The notes beneath the pieces are model-generated. The model worked only from the letters and a program-made list of their open reading frames with translations, had not been told where the DNA came from and ran no database searches. DNA of 64,000 bases from Hyperoplus lanceolatus (lineage: Eukaryota > Chordata > Actinopteri > Uranoscopiformes > Ammodytidae), in assembly GCA_026929865.2 (NCBI GenBank), contig CM049407.1, positions 21,906,501-21,970,500 of the forward strand, given 5' to 3'. The position numbers were made by a program, and so were the translations under genes. Position 1 is the stretch's first letter; each line of letters begins with the position of its first letter. This document shows positions 37,471-49,300 of the stretch, piece after piece.

Positions 37471-38039
37471 GACTAGAATATGCAACATTCTTTAAAGTAT
37501 TAACATAAGAAGCACAAACTGGGGCTAGCCTCACACAAACACATACAAAAATCAACATCCATTACCAAAGGCTAAAATAAAGTGAGAACTAACAAACAAA
37601 AACCCCTGTGCCTGTACTGTTATGTGTTCCAGTAAGAACAAAATACCAGGAGAGGTCACTGCTGTTCGGTTTACGCCGGTGCTGCCTTCGGGTGCTGTTG
37701 GAATTATTGCACTTCAGAGAAGTTTAAGCCCCAATACCATGTAAAAGGCTAAATCTGGCACAAAAAGCTCACGTTACACATAAAGACGGATACATCACAT
37801 TAAAATAAAGTTTTTTTTTTTTTGTTTTTTTGATAACTAGGCTTATTCTTTTTTGTAGTGTTCTTCTATAGCCTAGGTTACACGGATTCAAGATCAATTG
37901 TCGCATTATAATTTGAAGCATTCGTCCATAAATATACTTGGTTATTTTACATGTGAATACTAACTGCCATTTTTATAAAATATTATAAACATTGTTATTA
38001 AAAGAAATGTGTTGTAATTTCTCATTTCTGGGTTTACAG

Positions 38040-38158
38040 TAAGTGTTTGAAGGCATCACAAGCACCTACATTTCTCGCACCTGCTGTCAATCTCAAGGAA
38101 GAAAATCCTGAAAACTTAAAACAAGACAACAATGCGGTCATTCGCGGGAAAAATACAG
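38040..38158 (+). other. Candidate non-coding 5' exon of myo18a
   Basis: A pyrimidine-rich acceptor (TTTCTGGGTTTACAG) precedes about 119 bases, which end at ACAG|GTAAGC, a near-perfect donor. It lies 1.1 kb before the acceptor of the first coding exon. Placement as a leader exon is inference only. Confidence 0.3.
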
Positions 38159-38605
38159 GTAAGCGACTATCATATCTGCTGATAGCGTTAACTGTGTGTT
38201 GTTTTACATGAATGACAATTCCACACTCTCTAGCCCACTGAAAGTGATCCCTAAGGCCACCGGTGCATCAGAATGAGGGCAAAGCAGCTTAAAGGGAGAG
38301 CATTACAGCCGAGCTATGTGGACCAGCAACAACTGAGATAGGCTACCGCATGTGTCAAGTAAGTTCAGTAAAGCTACATATCAAGACTTGTTATTCTCAT
38401 CTCCTGCGAACAGCTAAACGGCATATGAGAATAGTCCCAGAAGTGTAAATTGTTTGTAATTTCTGTCGGCTATTTCTCATGCCTTTCTGATCTCAGTAGA
38501 CGTGATTAAGTGTGGATTAAGTGCGAATTTACTGTTTGTGGGTTGAACACAAAGGCTATGTATGCAGAGTAACTAGCCTACTACTGCATGCTTCGATGGA
38601 GAATC

Positions 38606-38679
<74 letters not shown>
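38606..38679. repeat. Compound (CG)n(TG)n tract
   Basis: About seven CG dinucleotides pass directly into about 30 TG dinucleotides, all alternating purine-pyrimidine. Confidence 0.95.
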
Positions 38680-38682
<3 letters not shown>

Positions 38683-39280
38683 CTGAAAAAGTCCCATATC
38701 TATGTCAATGTGTCCTTTGTTGAGACTGTAATGCATCAATGGGTGAAGTGGACATGGTATTCTTTTTCTTCTGATTGAAATGGTTGTTTGTTGACACTTT
38801 GAATGTAAAAAAAACACAAAGGAGTTATGACATGATTTTGCGTTTGTAAATTGATAAAATGTGTTTAATAGTTGCAACCAAGAGGTTTAGGACGGAAGTC
38901 TTTAAATGTATATCTTTAAAATGATTGGCTTATATATAGCAGGACTATGAACCCAAAGGAATGATGTGCCTTACTTTGGGGACATATTTATGATGTTGTT
39001 ACATGGACACTGACCAATTTTATAAAGGCCAATGTGATATTCTGTAAATAACGATATGAACATAAGCAACATACAACATTGAGTGAAAAAAAAAATATAT
39101 GCATAAAATATTAATAACAAGGCAATCTATAAAGAATTGACTATTCTGGGATTTCCTTTGTACATCTGTCATACTAAGCCATTACAGATGTGCATGATTA
39201 AACAATATTGAATCAATACATTCTATTAAGCTCTCAGCAAATATTTTTCCTTAATTGTGTCTTTTTCTCCATCCATACAG

Positions 39281-40383
39281 ATGACATCATAGGTTGGAAA
39301 CTTCTGTAGATTCCGTCTACTCTGAGATGCCCACCTATGAAGGGGACACTTTGCTCGCAGTAAGGCATTCAGACTGGTACAAAAAGATTACTGAGAAGTT
39401 CAAGCATGTTTCACCTGATTAAGAAAGACAAGGAGAAGGAGAAAGAAAAGGACCTGGGAAAGAAGGAGAAGAAAGATAAGAAAGAGCGCATGTCCCAGGC
39501 CGAGTTGAAGAGCCTGGAAGAGATGAGCATACGTAGGGGCTTCTTCAACCTCAACAGAGGTTCTAAGAAGGATTCCAGGAGCAGGTTGGAGATCTCTAGT
39601 CCCATCCCCATTAAAGTGGCTGGCAACATGGAGATCAGCCTGACAGACCTGGAAGTGGAACACCTTCCCCACACCCTGGAGCAGGATGTTGGACAAATGA
39701 GCACAAGTTCCTCTGGAGAGAACATGACAGGAACCGAATTGGAGCACCACCGTGGCTCTGTTAAGGAGAGAGCAGCCAAGTTCGGGGAACTTGCCCGGTT
39801 GAATTCCATGGTAGGCCAGAAGCACGTGACTTTTTCCCAGAAGATTGCAGAGGACGGCACCTCAGAGGTTTCAGATCATCCAAGGCAAAACTGGACTAGG
39901 TCTGCTTTCAAGTCCCACCACTCGCACAACCCAAAATGCACCAATTACGTGGTTTGCATTCCTGAGATGGTGGAGAAGACCTTCCCTGGTGTGGACCTTC
40001 AGTTGCCCGAGCTTGTTGCACCGCCGATACCCGACCCTAGGGAGCTTGAGCTACAGCGCCGCAAAACCGGGGATTTTGGCTTCTCTTTGCGGAGGACCAC
40101 CATGCTGGACAGGCAGCCAGATGGAGAGGTTTTTCGACGTCTGGTATACTTTGCAGAACCAGGGTCAGGCACCAAGGACGTGGCTTTGGGCCTGGTGCCA
40201 GGAGACAGGCTGGTGGAAATCAACGGAATCAACGTGGAGAACAAGGCCAGGGATGAGATCGTGGAGATGATACGTCAGTCCGGAGAGTCGGTCCGGCTAA
40301 AGGTGCAGACCATCTTGGAGCTGAGCGAGTTGAACCGCTGCTGGCTGAGGAACACTGAAGACTCGCCCAAAGAAGTCATTGAG
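39281..40383 (+). CDS. myo18a: myo18a first coding exon (KE-rich and PDZ)
   Basis: The exon appears to start after the acceptor CCATACAG|A at 39281. The ATG is at 39406 and the exon ends ATTGAG|GTAAGT in phase 0 after 326 codons. Residues 1-30 ([12 protein letters not shown] and a Lys/Glu-rich stretch) match the start of MYO18A isoform alpha. [20 protein letters not shown] and the PIPIKVA block are also shared. A PDZ domain lies at about residues 213-305, with [28 protein letters not shown] and [16 protein letters not shown]18A is an unconventional myosin linking F-actin to Golgi and membrane partners, and its PDZ helps target the protein. The linker at residues 60-190 is poorly conserved with human, as expected. 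Confidence 0.95.
39327..39422 (+). other. Overlapping upstream ORF (31 codons) in the myo18a leader
   Basis: An ATG at 39327 opens a frame of 31 codons that ends at TAA 39420-39422. It overlaps the myo18a ATG at 39406 in another frame. A three-codon uORF (ATG ACA TCA TAG) also starts at 39281. Both would lie in any mRNA that uses the 39281 acceptor. Confidence 0.6.
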
Positions 40384-43300
40384 GTAAGTAGAACTGATGA
40401 TGAATCGTTTTCAGTCCACTGAGTCAATACTGTAGACCCACATTTTCTTTATTTTTTTAGTGGATTTTTTATAGTCTAATAGACAGTGTGGAGAGATAGA
40501 GGCTAAAATGGGGAAGAGGTGAATGACATGCAGAGAGGGCCGGATTTGAAGCTGTGGTCTGCTGCTTCTGAGGACTGAGCCTCTATGGGCAGGCGCTCTA
40601 ACCACTACGCCACGAGCGACCCCCTAGATCCACATTTTCTGATTCTGTTTTTTCAATGCAATCGCGTACATATATTTCTAGAAGTGATTACATCTGAAAA
40701 TGCTACTGTTTGTTGGCTGCAATTTTTCTAATTATTATTTGCATCACACAGAGATACAGAGTTTGTATTGTTCTGCTGCTCTGGATCTGTATTATTAAAA
40801 AAATACATGTAGCTATACTTGGGCTAAAGGTCATCACCACCTTCAATTGAAGTGCGTGCCAGCCTTTTTTTTTTCTTTCTCATTTTTGGTGTTTCTTTCA
40901 TCAAAGTATCTGGTTCTGGCACCACCATATAGTGGATTAAAGATGTCTGGACCATGAATGGGAAAGCATAATGACAGTGGTAATGTGCTTTTTGCGTGCA
41001 TGTATGGGGGAGTGTTTGTGTGTGTGTGTGTTTTGAAAGAGAAAATGTGTTCTGGTGTATATATAATCCCCCCCCCCCCCTCCCATCCCTCCCCCCCGAG
41101 TCCTTTGACACCAAACAATAGGACGCTGAAGGAAACAACGGCCCAAACGCCACCACAGCCCCATGGCCATATGGTCTCGTAAGACTTGGCTGGCCGCCCA
41201 TTCAGTTCGCTTCGCTTGGATAAGCATGTGGGCAACAAGTAGAGGAGCATCAAGTTAAACTCTTTATTAGCCGGCACAACAAGCACCTGGATCAGAGCGT
41301 TCTGGTGTGTTTCATTTTTGTGGTCGTAGAGTTTGGACAGTGGGAGACAATCACTTTGTTTCAGGTTAGGGCTTTGAAGTATAGGCTGCTGTTATCAGAA
41401 TCAGATTCAGGATCAGAACACCTTTGTTGTCATTGCATTGGAAAATAACAACATTACTTGTGACACTCGAGTGATTCATTCCAACATAAAAACATAATTT
41501 TGCCATCCACTAAACATGTTGCTGCACTTACTTTATATATTGATATATGAGGTACATCACATCAGTAATGTAATTCACTTTTGCATACCAATAAAAATAT
41601 CTACAGTGTGTAGGTTTTTTAAAATTCTGTAATCAAAAAATTAGAAAAACATTTAAATATACTGTTTTTATTAAAAGCCCCAGCATAATCGTTTCAAGAT
41701 AAGGACTCGCTTGTAAATGGCAATGTACAGTCCCCTCCATAAGTATCGGAACAGTGAGGCCAATTCCTTTATTTTTGCTGTAGACTGGAAACATTTGGGT
41801 TTGACACCAAAAGATGAATATGAGACAATAGATCAACATTTCAGCTTTAATTTCCAGGTATTCACATCTGGATCCGATACACAACTGAGAAGATATCATT
41901 ATTTGTAAAGGAACACCACATTTTTAGGTGAGCAGAAGTATTGGAACAGATAGACTTTAAATAAATTAAAGTGAATAAAACGCAATATTTTGTCGCAAAT
42001 CCTTTGCTTGCAATAACCGCATCAAGCCTGTGACCCATTGACATCACAAAACTTTTGCATTCTTCTTTTGTGATGCTTTTCCAGGCTTTCACCACAGCCT
42101 CATTCAGTTGCTGTTTGTGTTAGGGGGTTACTCTCTTAAGTCTCCTCTTTAGCAGGTAAAATGCATGCTCTATAGCGTTTAAGTCTGGAGATTGACTTAG
42201 CCAGTCTAAAACCTTCCACTTCTTGACCCTGATTAACTCCTTTGTTGTGTTTTGGTCAATATCTTGCTGCATTACGGAGGACCTTCCAATCAGTTTGGTT
42301 GCATTTTTCCTTAAATTGACAGACAAAATGTTTCTGTAAAGTTCTGAGTTCATTTTGATGTTGCCATCATGTGTTACATCATCAATGAAGAATAATGAGC
42401 CCATCTGAGAAGAAGCCATGCAAGCCCAAGCCATGACATTGCCTCTACCGTGTTTCACAGATGAGCCTGTATGTTTGGGATCATGAGTAGATCCTTTCTT
42501 TCTCCAAACTTTAGCCTTTCCATCACTTTGGTAAAGGTTCATCTTGACAACAACACAGTAAGACATGATGGCAACAGCCAAATGTACTTAGAAGTCTACA
42601 GAAACATTCGGTCTGCCAATTTAAAGAAAGATGCAACCAAACTGATTGGAAGATCCTTCATCATGCAGCAAGATAATGATCTAAAAAAACTGCAAAAACA
42701 ACAAAGGAGTTCATCAGGAGCAAGAAATGGAAGGTTTTAGACTGGCCAAGTCAGTCTCCAGACTTAAACCCTATAGAGCATGCATTTTACCTGCTAAAGA
42801 GGAGACTGAAGGGAGTAACCCCCCAAAACAAACAGCAACTGAATGAGGATGCGGTGAAAGCCTGGAAAAGCATCACAAAAGAAGAATGCAAACGTTTTGT
42901 GATGTCAATGGGTCACAGGCTTGATGCGGTTATTGCAAGCAAAGTATTTGCGACAAAATATTATGGTTTATTCACTTTAATTTATTTAAATTCTATCTGT
43001 TCCAATACTTTTGCTTGCCTAAAAATGTGGTGTTCCTTTTCAAAAAATGCTATCTTCTCACTTGTGTATCGGATCCAGATGTGAATAGCTGGAAATGAAA
43101 GCTGAAATGTTGATCTATTGTCTCATATTCATCTTTTGGTGTCAAACCCAAATGTTTCCAGTCTACAGCAAAAATAAAGGAATTGGCCTCACTGTTCCGA
43201 TACTTATGGAGGGGACTGTATGTATGCATGTATCGTTCCATGTTGTGAGTGAAGAAAAGGGCCATTAGAGATCACATTTTAATTGAGAAAGTAATTGGTA

Positions 43301-46300
43301 TGTCACAATTGTTGTGCACTGTAAATCAGCAGGTGGGAACATGTGCTCTTGGCTGTAAAAGTGAACGTATGCACAGCCACAGACTGCCTTTCTTTTCAGA
43401 AAGAAAATCAGAAAGCTAGTGTAAGCGTGACCCACAAACCAACAGCACTATTTATAGGTGGTTATAATAAGATCTGGATTCTAGATCTAGATCAGACCTT
43501 ATGTGAAGCATGAGCCTATTTTGCATGTCGGCTGAATTGATATCCAGGTTGGAAAAAAATCGTTGTACATATTCTTATTTGCCTTTTGTACCGAGTGCCA
43601 GATGAGGTGTTAAATACCACTCTCATCCTTGCCTGCTATAGCTAAAGCTAAACTCAAGAGCCTGTTAGCGTATAGCTTGGCATAAACACTGAGAACAGTA
43701 GGATAGCGCCTAGCTAACTCTGTCTAAAACATTCTGCCTGTCAGCACCTCTCAAATAAAATTGTGGCATGGCATCTCTATCTGTGCTTTGGCATTTCTAT
43801 CTAGTTGATGTTCTGGGTTAATGTGCCATTTCTTGGCTGCGTTCAGTGACTTCCTGGAGTCTTGTCATCACCATGAGGTTACCAGGCAACCAGCGGTGAT
43901 GTGTGAAATTTCTGGAATGACGTGTGGATTCATAAATAAGATGGCTGATATTTAACACAAACTAAACATACAGGTGGTGGGTATCAGTTGAACAAATGAT
44001 CTCCCTCATGTCTGCTGTCTCTTTATGCTTTATATATTTATATGCCATTCAAAGGTGCAGCAGCCAATCCATTCTCAAGTCAAATGAATTTGAAATTTGA
44101 AATGTGCCTCATTTTATTCCAAAACATAAATGAAATGATGTCATGGCTTGGCAAAGTATGCGCTGCTGAGCACATGAACCTTCTGTCCATTGGGTGGCAG
44201 CCACAGTCCACAGTACATGAAGTACTACACAGGACAACTATCCTTCTGTTTTTTTATCACTTCTGTTCTGCTTCCAAAGCTTTCAGTGTCTTTCCTGTTT
44301 CACTGTAATCTCTTCATCATAGAAGACCAAACATTTTAGACCAATCAATAACCATGACTAAATGTAATGGACATTTGCCCCCAGAATGTGTGAGTATGCA
44401 TATCATGGCTTCATATGTGGGGATTCCAAGGTTTAGGTTTTACCAGGGGGTATGATTTGAAGAATTAAAAGTTAAAGCTCAAAACAACATTGTGTGGAAA
44501 CTTAGGAGTGACTGATTCTGTGTATCTAAACAAGTGAGTGCTCATATAAATACCATGCATCTGTTCAGTTAGTACAAGTACTGCAAATGAGCAGGTGTAG
44601 TGTTTATACCCTGTCTCTGCTCATTGTTGTCTCACAGACATTCTGAAGGGAAAAGGCGCTCTTAGACCATTTTGAATTTGTTCAGCTGGTCGAGGTAAAT
44701 CAATTAGTCAGAGGCATTATGAATCCAAGTGGAGATGCTACACGTTTGTAGCGCAATCTTAACAAGTCACTGTTGCCAAAAAGGCTTGAACTGGTTAGTG
44801 TCTTTGTTGGTATTGTAGAATACACCTAGGCTACTTGGTTTATTTGGCACATCTGAATTGACATTGATTTGATCACTTTTACTCGCATATTTAACAATGA
44901 GCACATGATATCTATATCTCTACAATGACTTTATAGTCTTATCACTTCTTCTTATCACAAGTAAGTGCCTTTTTAAATGTGGTCATTTTGTAGTTTTTGA
45001 ATTGTCAGTCATCCAATCTGTCAGCACTTATTTTCTTTTTTTTTACATTTATAAACATAGGAAGAAGATGCCAGAATAACGACAAACAAGAAAAGGCTAA
45101 ACTCTTTTGACCCAGTTACATTTAATACAACTGAGTTTCAGGGTGGCCCTTGGATGACCTGATGTTCCCAAATATTTAATCTAATATCCCTGTGTTGCTC
45201 ATCTCTGATCCCATGCAATTCCTGTCTTTCTGCTGCCCAGGCACAGACACTTTTTATCAGTAGGAAATTAGCAAATGGAGTAATCGCTTCCTTAAGCTCA
45301 CCATTTATATCACCCCCCTCTGCTATCCATTGCATTGTGGGGATGCTACGGTAGCAGAACCTATTAGCACATGCCTGGATTAGAAAGAGGCGGGGCTTCC
45401 CAGGATAAAGTTGTATGGTTCATGATAGAGACTATGAAAATGCACTTTTTTACATAAATCTTAATTGAATATATAAATTGTGCCCTTACACACACAGTTT
45501 CATAGAGTTTTAAGCGCTGACTGACCTCTTGTACAGTGAGTAACTGTGACTATTCTGCCTGTAGTTTGAAGCACATGAAGCCCAGGTGAAATCATACCTG
45601 AAGTTTGCTGCTCCTAAATCATGCCTATGTGGCCTAGTTTCCAAAAGAAGTTCTGATTTGCAAATCTGGGTCACATCCCGGAATTTCCAAAGGACTCCAG
45701 GCAGCATATGATGTCCCATCATTCATTTCTGCTCTCAGTCCCCAAAGCATGGCCATCGTTCAAATCTCTCCGGCCTGATTTTTTTTGGGGGGGAAAACAA
45801 GAAATAGAATTAACAGATCATTAATGTGGACAAACCAATTATTTCAGTGTATTTGTTTAAAGCACATATGTCATAAGACTACACTACACGGCAATTTACA
45901 ACAGGATTCAAACAGATTTCATAGTATTGGAGATTTGGAGGGTATAACTGGGACGGAATCAGCACTGATTATGGCGTATAGAGTCCCTAATCTTTGGTCT
46001 GCACTAACCATGTGTAGACAAACAGCAGACATGGGGCTGTGTGTCCCAGTAACTGACTCTGAGGATTAGCAAACTGTGCTAGATAGATCAGCTAGACTGT
46101 GTGTGTGTGTTTGGCTGGGTCTTGCTGTTAATACATGAGCCTCTGAGTATACCATGAGAAGGAAATACCTCAAAGCAGATTATATATATATATATTCCAC
46201 ATTCCACATTCCAATTTAAATAGAGAAAAAAAGTTGTGTTTGTGCCTGATGTTGAATGAATAAGTGCAGTGCCTGATGTTGAATGAATAAGTGCAACCAA

Positions 46301-49300
46301 CACCCAATTTCACTTGCACTTTATCCAAAGGCACTGGCTATTTGATCAATTAAACTGGCAATGACTTTATGAAGAGGAAACAAATGTGCGAAAAGATTGG
46401 ATGATCTAATTCCTTCCAGACCAAGCCTCTTGATACAGTTCTGTTTGTCTTTCTGTGGCTACACTCCTGGCACCAATGAACTGAATTCTTACCTCCAAGC
46501 AACTCACCTTTTACACATGTTTATACCCAACTGGTTTTACAGCGATGCAATTTTTAACTTTAAAGGCATGACTTGTTGTTTTATAGAGGTTTGTCGCCAA
46601 AACAATACAGCATCTAGAATCGAGGTCAGTTGTGTGCTTAAGCAGATCCCCCTGTGAAATTGGGGGATTTTTTTTACATTAGTTTATAGCTCCCTCTTGT
46701 GGTGTAAAGGAGATGGTGAGGAACATGCCTTCCACAAATCATAAAGATGTGGCATTGCATTAAATAATACTTTAACACCATAGACTGTATACAAACACTT
46801 GTTCTATTATTTGCACGTGTTTGCATGTTAATCCATCCTGATTTGTGTATCACTCTCTTATAGCTGCAGAGATAGACTTTTTTTAATGGACTATACAAGT
46901 GATTTGTGCGAATAGAGTGTATTCCTCACGGCCAAAGTTTTTACTCAACCTGTCGCTGTGTAACAGTCATTTCATTTAGAAAGTATTTGAAGTAAGACAT
47001 TGTTGCATTTCCCACTTGTATCATCTCTCAATCTCTTAATTACACTTTCGTAGTCTTTGTGCTCCGCTACAAATGTAAACAGCATTATGTACGTCACCTG
47101 AGGAGGGCCACTACCTCACTGATTCCCTTCCTGTCGCCAGCCGGTTGTCAGGGGAGGAGAGTGACAGGGCAAAAGTGGCTGAGTTAATTGATGTGGTTGT
47201 GCAAAATTCCTATTTATAGCCTGTCTGTATCTCAGCAGCTGACCCTCTTCTACCCCCCTCTACCCCAGCTCCTCTCACATTACAACCCTCTAACACTCCT
47301 CAGACCAGCAGCTTTACTGTGACCCAGCCCTCGAGACTGCCTCCTCCCCACCCCACCCACACACATTCACTCAGTTCTAGTGAGCCTATGCTACTCACAG
47401 ACCCAGGGCTCTATACAACTGACTGACTGCACCACTCTGGGGACAATACTGGAAGGTTAACCAGGCCTATAGAGAAAGGTAATGGCTTCGTGTGTGTGTG
47501 TGTGTGTGGCGAGCGGTGAGATCTGCTGCTCACAGTGTACATGCTAGCAGTTCCAATGTGGCGGTCTCAGAATGGCCCCCCTATGCTGCTGAAACTATTT
47601 ATAGGAGGAGTGGACGCTGATGAAAGCGGGGCCACAGACTGTGTAACATGTTGACACACCAGTTGTGTTTGCCGCGTCCTCTCATTGAGTAAAGAAAGGC
47701 CAATTATTGCTTTAAATTGTGAATGAAAAGTTGTGACAGGTGTTGACAAAGTTGCATGTTTGCCTGGTGATCAAGTGTTGCGATGTGTAAGTGTGAAAAT
47801 GAGTATATTTATTTTCTGTCTTACCTCTTTAACACCTGGGTCTGTTGTGTGTAATAGCCATATCATGTCTTCTGATTGATTTTGTGTCATCACTGCAAAT
47901 GAAGCCAGTTGTAAAGGGATCATTTCAGTGTGCCTGCCGACTGAGGTTGAAAGTGGTTGGTTCTTTATATGTAGTTGTTATAGTATTTGACTGAGAGAGT
48001 GTGGCGGATGAATGTGAGTCATCAGTCCTGTTTGCAGTGTTTGAGTACATCTTCATGGTCATGTTTTCCCACTTGTGTCTTGTGTAGTGTGAAGAAAGCC
48101 AAAGCATTTCATTGTTATGTGTTCTGTCCTCAGTGCTGCATGGTCCCACTGCCCTGTTGGTGTATGACCTGTTGTGTGCGGAGAACGAGTCCACCGTGTC
48201 CCACCATTCACCCATAAAAATCCCATTCTTCATCATCGCTTCACACACTTCTCCTCCTCCTCTCCCCGGCTGTCCCTTTTTTCTTTTTTCTTTTTTCTTC
48301 TCCTCCTTCATCATCCCATATATTTATTCTCCACATCGCCGCCGAGCTTGTTCCATGACTTCTGGCCTTTTACCATGGCGTACAAATCACGTTTTTCCTT
48401 CTGGGATCAAAAGGGAAGTCTCACTTTTACTGTTGTGTGTGTGTGTGTGTGTTTGTGTGTTTTTTTGTTGTTGTTCATATCTGCATGCTGTTACTGTTTT
48501 TTTTTTTAAATGTCCTTTAATGTTGCCAGAGAGAAAGCTTTTGGTTCTGAATGTGTGGTTTGATCTTCTTTTGTGTTGCTTCTTCCTTGTGCAGGTTAAA
48601 GTTGTGAGTAAGCCAGATGTAAGTGTTTTTTCACCCCACCTCCCGCATGGTTTTGGTCACTCAATTCACACGATGAAAGCCGTTTTCTTGGCTGTGGTTA
48701 AAATATTAAAGGAGAGAAAAGTCAATAGGCCTTATCTAGCAATAGCTTTAATTTTGGAATGGGTAATGAAAAATGCAGTTCTTCAATTACCTGTATACAG
48801 TTCAGCTTTGAGCTAGAGCTGATTAAATTTTTCTCAGGAAACCTACTTTTTTTTTGACAATATGACTAATGCATGGCTTCAATAAGGGACTTCTCCTAAC
48901 CATGTAGTCCATCAGTTAATTCTCAAAAGTGAGCATTTCTCTGCCCACTGTCTGAAACACATGTCTGCTTGTCTTCATCAGCCAATGCAACAATGAAACA
49001 GGGATTGGAATGAGACTTCTGGGGAACTATACAGTCATTGTTTCGTGTTTCTCACCTGAATACATTGTGTGCGTCCTTTAGGCCTGACATATGTGTTGGG
49101 TACATTCCCCACAGTTTGCCAATAGACTTCAAAGTTAGAATGGACTGAAAGTGTCCAATAAAATGGCCTGATGATTGCATATACTAACGTTATAGGGCGT
49201 TGCATGCTTTGAAGTTTTCAAGATGCTCACATGGAAATACACTAAACCCATTTTTGACTAAAGCTTTATTATGGAGTTTCTGAGCCTGGTACCTGCTATT

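Larger units (their letters stand above)
41728..43218. mobile_element. Palindromic Tc1/mariner-like element (duplicated C-terminal halves)
   Basis: The ends CAGTCCCCTCCATAAGTATC and GATACTTATGGAGGGGACTG are perfect mirrors, flanked by TA on both sides, as expected for Tc1/mariner. The arms 41728-42375 and about 42560-43218 are inverted copies, with about 185 bp unpaired between them. Each arm holds the C-terminal part of a transposase, running outward from the centre. The minus-strand copy (42581-42120) still shows QQD and [13 protein letters not shown], parts of the DDE catalytic region; the plus-strand copy is frameshifted. The N-terminal DNA-binding part is absent, so the element cannot be autonomous. 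Confidence 0.9.
40384..48594 (+). other. myo18a: myo18a intron after the PDZ exon
   Basis: This 8.2 kb intron contains the second SINE copy, a C-rich/G4 tract at 41068, the palindromic Tc1-like element at 41728-43218, a 26-bp tandem duplication near 46240 and a candidate internal promoter near 47.2-47.6 kb. A 65-codon minus-strand frame at 45138-45335 has no recognisable domain. No conserved exon was seen before 48595. Confidence 0.75.

Noticed and set aside
45138-45335. Minus-strand 65-codon frame that looks protein-like
   Set aside because: No recognised family, no splice-site or start context support; might be a decayed retroelement fragment, but I could not show it.
48112-48816. 234-codon plus-strand frame overlapping the micro-exon
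   Set aside because: Low-complexity Phe/Ser/Val text from T-rich and TG-rich sequence; only the 24-nt exon inside it has splice-site support.
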